From an uncultured bacterium (lineage in GTDB: Bacteria > Bacillota > Clostridia > Oscillospirales > Acutalibacteraceae), in assembly GCA_905215055.1 (NCBI GenBank), contig CAJMOH010000085.1, forward strand, positions 1 through 6,906: a stretch of 6,906 nucleotides of DNA, written 5' to 3'. Made by a program: the position numbers and the translations under genes. Each line of letters opens with the position of its first letter. The stretch's first letter is position 1. Below the pieces are notes generated by a model. The model was not told the origin of the DNA, ran no database searches, and saw nothing but the letters and a program-made list of their open reading frames with translations. Shown here in pieces: positions 1-3,416 of the stretch.

Positions 1-4
1 TACT

Positions 5-19
5 GACCCCTCTGGGGTC
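5..19. other. Short GC-rich hairpin at window start
   Basis: A perfect 6-bp inverted repeat, GACCCC (5-10) and GGGGTC (14-19), has a TCT loop. It lies just before a second hairpin at 25-48. It may be the 3' part of an RNA or mRNA that begins outside the window, or one hairpin of a repeated element. Nothing upstream is available to decide, so no function is assigned. Confidence 0.4.
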
Positions 20-24
20 TGAGC

Positions 25-50
25 AAACCACTAGTTTACTAGTGGTTTTG
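25..50 (+). terminator. Terminator-like hairpin (ACTAGT palindrome)
   Basis: A perfect 10-bp stem, AAACCACTAG (25-34) and CTAGTGGTTT (39-48), closes a TTTA loop and runs into a short T-rich tail (46-49, then ATTTG). It would end transcription of a gene to the left of the window and so separate it from the acetyltransferase gene. The stem is AT-rich and the T tract is broken by G, so it may be weak. The two flanking As and Ts could let it act in both directions. Alternatively it is part of a repeated palindromic element, because two ACTAGT hexamers sit 2 bp apart (30-35 and 38-43). Confidence 0.5.
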
Positions 51-81
51 ATTTGTGTGCCAGAACGGAAAGGAGCTTTTT

Positions 82-516
82 ATGGAACTGATGATTCGCG
101 ACGCGGTTTTGGCGGATTGCCCGGTCATCACCCGTCTAAACCGGGAGGAAATGGGCTATGACTATCCCCAGGATAAGACCTTTGCCAAGCTTCAGGCATG
201 CCTGGCGAACCCCGCTCATAAAATTCTCGCGGCGGAGCGGGAGGGAAAGGTGGTGGGCTATCTCCATCTGGAGACCTACGATTTGCTCTACGCCGATTCC
301 ATGGTCAATGTGCTGGGCATCGCGGTATCCCGCGATTGCCGCCGCCAGGGGGTGGGGAAAGCCCTGCTCTCCGCGGGGGAGGCCTGGGCCAAGTCTGTGG
401 GAGCAGCGGCGGTCCGCCTGGTTTCCGGGGAGACGAGAAAGGGCGCTCACGCCTTTTACCAAAGCCTGGGGTATACGGGCAACAAGCTCCAGCGGAACTT
501 CAAAAAATATCTGTAA
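82..516 (+). CDS. GNAT-family N-acetyltransferase
   Basis: This 144-residue protein is expected to transfer an acetyl group from acetyl-CoA to an amine in the cytoplasm; the substrate cannot be told from sequence. It shows the GNAT fold from end to end: an N-terminal MIRDA strand (residues 4-8), the beta hairpin around AAEREGKVVGYLHLE (50-64), motif A at 77-96 with VLGIAVSRDCRRQGVGKALL, where RRQGVG (87-92) is the pyrophosphate-binding loop, and motif B with AHAFYQSLGY (122-131). Length fits a single-domain GNAT. The ATG at 82 is chosen because AAGGAG (69-74) lies 7 nt upstream. A GTG at 55 would add nine residues and overlap the ribosome binding site, and an ATG at 91 lacks correct spacing. 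No convincing promoter was seen in the short upstream stretch. The gene stands apart from the chaperonin operon downstream. It could be a RimI-like or a small-molecule acetyltransferase; motif alone does not separate these. Confidence 0.88.
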   Translation: MELMIRDAVLADCPVITRLNREEMGYDYPQDKTFAKLQACLANPAHKILAAEREGKVVGYLHLETYDLLYADSMVNVLGIAVSRDCRRQGVGKALLSAGEAWAKSVGAAAVRLVSGETRKGAHAFYQSLGYTGNKLQRNFKKYL

Positions 517-532
517 AGGGTGCGGCGGAAAC

Positions 533-566
533 CGTCTCCCTTTTCATGGGGGGGAGACGAAAATTT
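533..566 (+). terminator. Possible weak terminator after the acetyltransferase
   Basis: An 8-bp perfect stem, CGTCTCCC (533-540) and GGGAGACG (552-559), with an 11-nt loop is followed by AAAATTT (560-566). It begins 16 nt past the acetyltransferase stop codon, where a terminator is expected. The tail is not a clean T run, so intrinsic termination is uncertain and it may only be a 3'-end stabilising hairpin. Confidence 0.35.
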
Positions 567-579
567 ATGAAGAGAATGT

Positions 580-617
580 TAAAAGTCAAATTTTTCAAAA
601 AAGCCACTTGACTTTTA
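580..617. repeat. 10-bp inverted repeat embracing the groESL -35 box
   Basis: TAAAAGTCAA (580-589) and TTGACTTTTA (608-617) are exact reverse complements with an 18-nt spacer. The right arm contains the TTGACT -35 hexamer of the groESL promoter. The left arm plus the next base gives AGTCAAA (584-590), which equals one half-site of the CtsR heptad RGTCAAA. A poorer TTTCAAA copy (593-599) follows 2 nt later, where the CtsR consensus has 3 nt. It may be an extra operator or only a chance match in AT-rich DNA. Confidence 0.45.
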
Positions 618-636
618 CTGACCATGTGATTACAAT
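608..636 (+). promoter_or_regulatory. groESL promoter (sigma-A type)
   Basis: TTGACT (608-613) and TACAAT (631-636) are separated by exactly 17 bp, five of six matches each to the housekeeping consensus. Transcription should start near 642-644, inside the left arm of the CIRCE operator. A repressor bound at CIRCE would therefore block the start site directly. Confidence 0.88.
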
Positions 637-640
637 AGTC

Positions 641-667
641 TTAGCACTCGGGAATAAAGAGTGCTAA
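641..667. promoter_or_regulatory. CIRCE operator (HrcA binding site)
   Basis: TTAGCACTC (641-649), a 9-nt spacer (650-658) and GAGTGCTAA (659-667) match the CIRCE consensus without a mismatch. CIRCE is the binding site of HrcA, the repressor of groESL and dnaK operons in Firmicutes and many other bacteria; GroEL itself helps keep HrcA active, giving feedback. The element starts 4 nt after the -10 box and leads the groES-groEL transcript. The hrcA gene is not in this window. Confidence 0.97.
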
Positions 668-675
668 TTCCCGAG
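647..675 (+). repeat. Inverted repeat interlocked with CIRCE
   Basis: CTCGGGAAT (647-655) and ATTCCCGAG (667-675) form a perfect 9-bp stem with an 11-nt loop. The left arm uses the last three bases of the CIRCE left arm and most of the CIRCE spacer, and the right arm uses the last base of CIRCE. The two hairpins cannot form together. With a start near 643, this one would sit almost at the 5' end of the mRNA. Confidence 0.65.
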
Positions 676-857
676 ACCCCCGGAGGAACACCCCCTCAGG
701 GATTCTCCGGCGGACAACGAGAGAAATTCCTTTTTCGCTGATATTCCAGCGGTTTTAACACTCACCCCTGCGGAGTGTGAAAACATCTAATACGGCGGGG
801 AGAAAGGATCGGGCCAAAGCGCGTTTCGCGAAAAACTCACGGCCCAGGTGTTTTGCT
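668..857 (+). other. Long structured leader of groES mRNA
   Basis: About 190 nt separate CIRCE from the groES start, giving a 5' untranslated region of roughly 210 nt. It can form several small hairpins: CCGGAG (680-685) with CTCCGG (705-710), the second CIRCE-like element (755-781), CGCG (820-823) with CGCG (827-830), and GGGCC (811-815) with GGCCC (841-845) just before the groES ribosome binding site. A GTG at 777 opens an in-frame extension into groES. It is not taken as the start, because conserved GroES sequence begins only at 858. Confidence 0.6.
755..781. promoter_or_regulatory. Degenerate second CIRCE-like element
   Basis: TTAACACTC (755-763), a 9-nt spacer (764-772) and GAGTGTGAA (773-781) match CIRCE at 15 of 18 arm positions with the exact consensus spacing. 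The core CACTC/GAGTG is intact. The arms remain largely self-complementary: ACACTC/GAGTGT pairs, and TTTT (753-756) pairs with AAAA (780-783) across one mismatch (757/779). It lies 114 bp downstream of the perfect CIRCE in the groES leader. HrcA binding there is inference. Confidence 0.55.
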
Positions 858-1142
858 ATGACCATTAAACCCCTTTTTGACAGAGTGCTGATTCAGGCTG
901 AGGAAGCCGAAGAGACCACCAAAAGCGGCATTGTGCTGGCTGCCAAGGCCCAGGAGAAGCCCCAGATCGCCCGCGTGATTGCTGTTGGCCCTGGCGGCGA
1001 AGTGGACGGCAAGGAAGTGAAGATGTACCTGAAGGAAGGCGACCGTGTCATCTGCGCCAAGTACAGCGGCACCGAGGTGAAGGTGGACGGCGAGGAGTAC
1101 ACCATTGTCCGCCAGTCTGACGTTCTGGCTGTGGTGGAATAA
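858..1142 (+). CDS. groES: Co-chaperonin GroES (Hsp10)
   Basis: This 94-residue protein forms the heptameric lid that caps GroEL and encloses non-native proteins in the cytoplasm. The start MTIKPLFDRVLI is the classic GroES N-terminus. The mobile loop spans roughly residues 15-36, with the hydrophobic IVL tripeptide (25-27) that docks on the GroEL apical domain. EKPQIARVIAVGPG (33-46) and the C-terminal VRQSDVLAVVE are also typical. Length is normal for the family. The ATG at 858 is chosen by homology; its ribosome binding site is modest (AGGTG at 846-850, 7 nt upstream). An in-frame GTG at 777 would add a basic 27-residue tail unlike any GroES. It is the first gene of the CIRCE-controlled operon and precedes groEL by 64 nt, with no terminator between them, so heat induction through release of HrcA is expected. 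Confidence 0.97.
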   Translation: MTIKPLFDRVLIQAEEAEETTKSGIVLAAKAQEKPQIARVIAVGPGGEVDGKEVKMYLKEGDRVICAKYSGTEVKVDGEEYTIVRQSDVLAVVE

Positions 1143-1206
1143 AGAGAGATTCATTCCCATTCCTTGTAATGTGAATTTTTGAGTGAAGAAAGGATTTGAC
1201 AGTGTT

Positions 1207-2835
1207 ATGGCTAAGAAAATCATTTATGGAGAGGACGCCCGCAAGGCTCTTTTAAGCGGCGTCAACCAGCTGGCGGATACAGTGAAGATTACCCTGGGAC
1301 CCAAGGGCCGCAACGTTGTGCTGGATAAGAAGTTCGGCGCTCCCCTCATCACCAACGACGGCGTCACCATCGCCAAGGAAGTGGAGCTGGAGGACCCCTT
1401 TGAGAACATGGGCGCCCAGCTGGTAAAGGAAGTTGCCACTAAGACCAACGATGTGGCCGGCGACGGCACCACCACCGCCACCCTGCTGGCCCAGGCTCTG
1501 GTCCGCGAGGGCATGAAGAACGTCACCGCCGGCGCCAACCCCATGGTGCTCCGGGGCGGCGTGCAGAAGGCCACCAAGATCGCGGTTGACGCCATTGAGA
1601 AGAACGCTCATCAGGTTTCCGGCACCAAGGACATCGCCCGTGTAGCCGCTGTTTCCTCCTCCAGTGATGAGATCGGCCAGCTGATTGCCGACGCCATGGA
1701 GAAGGTCACCTCCGACGGCGTTATCACCGTGGAGGAGTCCAAGACCGCTGAGACTTACAGCGAGGTTGTGGAAGGCATGATGTTCGACCGGGGCTACATC
1801 ACCCCCTATATGGCCACGGATACCGACAAAATGGTGGCCGAGCTGGATGACCCCTATATCCTCATCACCGACAAGAAGATTTCCAATATCCAGGAGATCC
1901 TGCCCCTGCTGGAGCAGGTGGTCCAGTCCGGCAAGAAGCTGCTCATCATCGCCGAGGATGTGGAGGGCGAGGCCCTGACCACCCTGATTCTGAACAAGCT
2001 CCGCGGCACCTTCACCTGCGTGGCTGTCAAGGCTCCCGGCTTTGGCGACCGCCGCAAGGAGATGCTGGTGGACATCGCCACCCTGACCGGCGGCCAGGTG
2101 ATCTCCGAGGAGGTTGGCCTGGAGCTGAAGGACACTCAGCTGAACCAGCTGGGCCATGCCCGCCAGGTCAAGGTTGACAAGGAAAACACCATCATCGTGG
2201 ACGGCGCTGGCAACAGCGACGACATCAAGGCCCGGGTCAACCAGATCCGCGCCCAGATTGAGACCACCACCTCCGAATTCGACAAGGAGAAGCTTCAGGA
2301 GCGCTTGGCCAAGCTGGCTGGCGGTGTGGCTGTCATCAAGGTTGGCGCTGCCACCGAGATCGAGATGAAGGAGAAGAAGCTCCGCATCGAGGACGCCCTG
2401 GCCGCCACCAAGGCCGCTGTGGAAGAGGGCATTGTGGCCGGCGGCGGCACCGCTCTCATCGACGCTATCCCCGCTGTGAAGGCCTATGTGGATTCCGCTG
2501 AGGGCGACGAAAAGACCGGCGCCTCCATCGTGCTGAAGGCTCTGGAGGAGCCTGTGCGCCAGATCGCTGCCAACGCTGGCATCGAAGGCTCTGTCATTGT
2601 GGAGCAGCTGAAGAAGGAGGGCAAGGTTGGCTACGGCTATAACGCTCTCACCGGCGAGTTCCAGGATATGGTGGAAGCCGGTATTGTGGATCCCACCAAG
2701 GTGACCCGTTCCGCCCTGCAGAACGCCTCCTCTGTGGCCTCCACCATTCTCACCACCGAGAGCCTGGTTGCCGACATCAAGGAGCCTGCTCCCGCGGCTC
2801 CCGCCGGCGGCGACATGGGCGGCGGCATGTATTGA
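1207..2835 (+). CDS. groEL: Chaperonin GroEL (Hsp60)
   Basis: The product is a 542-residue chaperonin subunit that forms two stacked seven-membered rings and folds proteins with GroES and ATP in the cytoplasm. The N-terminal MAKKIIYGEDARKALL, the nucleotide site TLGPKGRNVVL (29-39), GDGTTTATLL beginning at residue 85 (D86 is the metal/ATP aspartate, E. coli D87), KAPGFGDRRK ending at residue 284 in the apical domain, and RIEDALAATKAAVEEG with catalytic D396 (E. coli D398) are all present. GIVAGGGTALI follows, and the C-terminus GGDMGGGMY is the usual flexible Gly-Met tail. No catalytic residue is missing. The ATG at 1207 is chosen by conservation. The only clear ribosome binding site, AGAAAGGA (1187-1194), is 12 nt away, slightly far. 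A GTG at 1183 in the same frame is an unlikely alternative. It is cotranscribed with groES, ends at a strong terminator, and its GC-ending codon bias suggests high expression. Confidence 0.98.
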   Translation: MAKKIIYGEDARKALLSGVNQLADTVKITLGPKGRNVVLDKKFGAPLITNDGVTIAKEVELEDPFENMGAQLVKEVATKTNDVAGDGTTTATLLAQALVREGMKNVTAGANPMVLRGGVQKATKIAVDAIEKNAHQVSGTKDIARVAAVSSSSDEIGQLIADAMEKVTSDGVITVEESKTAETYSEVVEGMMFDRGYITPYMATDTDKMVAELDDPYILITDKKISNIQEILPLLEQVVQSGKKLLIIAEDVEGEALTTLILNKLRGTFTCVAVKAPGFGDRRKEMLVDIATLTGGQVISEEVGLELKDTQLNQLGHARQVKVDKENTIIVDGAGNSDDIKARVNQIRAQIETTTSEFDKEKLQERLAKLAGGVAVIKVGAATEIEMKEKKLRIEDALAATKAAVEEGIVAGGGTALIDAIPAVKAYVDSAEGDEKTGASIVLKALEEPVRQIAANAGIEGSVIVEQLKKEGKVGYGYNALTGEFQDMVEAGIVDPTKVTRSALQNASSVASTILTTESLVADIKEPAPAAPAGGDMGGGMY

Positions 2836-2870
2836 TTCCCCGCCGCGGAAGCTCAACAACCGCATAAAGA

Positions 2871-2904
2871 AGGTCCTGACGCCAGTTGGCGCCGGGACCT
2901 TTTT
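2871..2904 (+). terminator. Rho-independent terminator of groESL
   Basis: The outer stem AGGTCC (2871-2876) and GGACCT (2895-2900) continues through a wobble pair, a G-C pair and one A-C mismatch to CGCC (2880-2883) and GGCG (2888-2891), closing an AGTT loop. A T run (2900-2904) follows. It lies 35 nt past the groEL stop codon and ends the operon. Confidence 0.93.
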
Positions 2905-2957
2905 GCGTGTCCCGGGAGATTTTTCTCACTCTTTACACAGATTTGACTGTTGCGCGC

Positions 2958-2986
2958 TTGTGCTTGCGCTGGGCCGTTGCTATGCT
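2958..2986 (+). promoter_or_regulatory. Promoter of the small membrane protein gene
   Basis: TTGTGC (2958-2963) and TATGCT (2981-2986) are 17 bp apart, and TGC precedes the -10 box to give an extended -10. Transcription should start near 2993, leaving a leader of about 23 nt. A better -35 (TTGACT at 2943-2948) has no -10 at the right distance. Confidence 0.65.
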
Positions 2987-3015
2987 AAAAGCAGGATAAC
3001 AGCGAGGTGTTTTAG

Positions 3016-3255
3016 ATGAACGAGAAAAGCTTCCATCAATGGGCAGAGGCGGCTCGCCGCTGGCTGCGGGCCTATCCCAAGCGGGTGGGAGGGCTGTGCG
3101 CCTTTTTCCTGGGCTGCGGGCTGGCGGCTCTGTCCCGGGCCGGAGGCGGCGACCCCTTCCAGGAGTTTTCCGCCGGACTTCTTTTGGGTTTGGGCGTGGG
3201 ATGTATGGCTGTGGGGGCCGTGACCCTGGCGCTGTCCCTGAAGGATGAGCTGTAA
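3016..3255 (+). CDS. Small two-helix membrane protein, unknown function
   Basis: I do not recognise this 79-residue protein. An amphipathic, basic N-terminal part (residues 1-23, with W9, W16 and the run RRWLRAYPKR) leads into a hydrophobic segment, about 24-40, then a short polar loop SRAGGGDPFQE (40-50), then a second glycine-rich hydrophobic segment, about 51-75, ending KDEL. The second segment has several small-residue spacings (G54, G58, G60, G62, G67) that favour close helix packing. Arginines and lysines before helix 1 and acidic residues in the loop suggest both ends are inside, by the positive-inside rule. Ribosome binding site GAGGTG (3004-3009) lies 6 nt before the ATG. Promoter and terminator immediately flank the gene, so it is expressed alone. 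This isolation, together with normal codon use, supports a real gene. Confidence 0.75.
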   Translation: MNEKSFHQWAEAARRWLRAYPKRVGGLCAFFLGCGLAALSRAGGGDPFQEFSAGLLLGLGVGCMAVGAVTLALSLKDEL

Positions 3256-3277
3256 GGGGCTGTGTGCTTCGCTGGTG

Positions 3278-3317
3278 AAAGGAGAATTTCCGCGGACTGC
3301 GGGGATTCTCCTTTTTT
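3278..3317 (+). terminator. Strong rho-independent terminator
   Basis: A 13-bp stem (3281-3293 with 3299-3311; GGAGAAT/ATTCTCC at the base, two G-T pairs, then CCGC/GCGG) closes a GGACT loop. It is followed by six Ts (3312-3317) and preceded by AAA (3278-3280). It ends the small membrane protein transcript. The flanking A and T runs could also allow some minus-strand termination. Confidence 0.95.
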
Positions 3318-3348
3318 GCTGCGGTATCGATAAAAATCAAGAAAAATG

Positions 3349-3377
3349 TGGCTCTTTTCCATAAAATCTGTTATAAT
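3349..3377 (+). promoter_or_regulatory. Extended -10 promoter of the family 3 glycosidase
   Basis: A perfect TATAAT (3372-3377) is preceded by TGT (3369-3371), an extended -10. The -35 position (3349-3354, TGGCTC, 17 bp away) is a poor match, so the promoter relies on the extended -10 and may need an activator. The start would be near 3384. No clear operator palindrome was seen around it. Confidence 0.75.
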
Positions 3378-3416
3378 GAGAGAAAAGAAATTTCCACACG
3401 TTGGAAGGAGGAGCTT

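Noticed and set aside
158..667. Alternative plus-strand frame overlapping the acetyltransferase and running into CIRCE
   Set aside because: The translation is rich in R, P, W and S, as expected of a shifted frame, lacks a ribosome binding site, and overlaps a clear GNAT gene and the operator.
755..783. A second groES promoter with TTAACA as -35
   Set aside because: The sequence 17 bp downstream (TGAAAA) is a poor -10, and the nearby TCTAAT (786-791) is at the wrong distance, so a promoter cannot be supported.
777..857. GTG at 777 as an upstream start of GroES
   Set aside because: It lies within the second CIRCE-like element, has no suitable ribosome binding site, and would add a basic tail not seen in GroES proteins; the conserved N-terminus begins at 858.
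1183..1206. GTG at 1183 as the GroEL start
   Set aside because: The GTG overlaps the purine-rich ribosome binding stretch, and GroEL proteins begin at MAKK as encoded from 1207.
1252..2865. A 537-codon open frame on the minus strand opposite groEL
   Set aside because: It mirrors groEL codon bias (third-position G/C keeps the opposite frame free of stops). Its protein is low-complexity, rich in G, L, H and D, with no recognisable domain, and groEL fully explains the stretch.
2943..2948. TTGACT as the -35 box for the small membrane protein gene
   Set aside because: No -10-like hexamer lies 16-18 bp downstream; the TTGTGC/TATGCT pair fits better.
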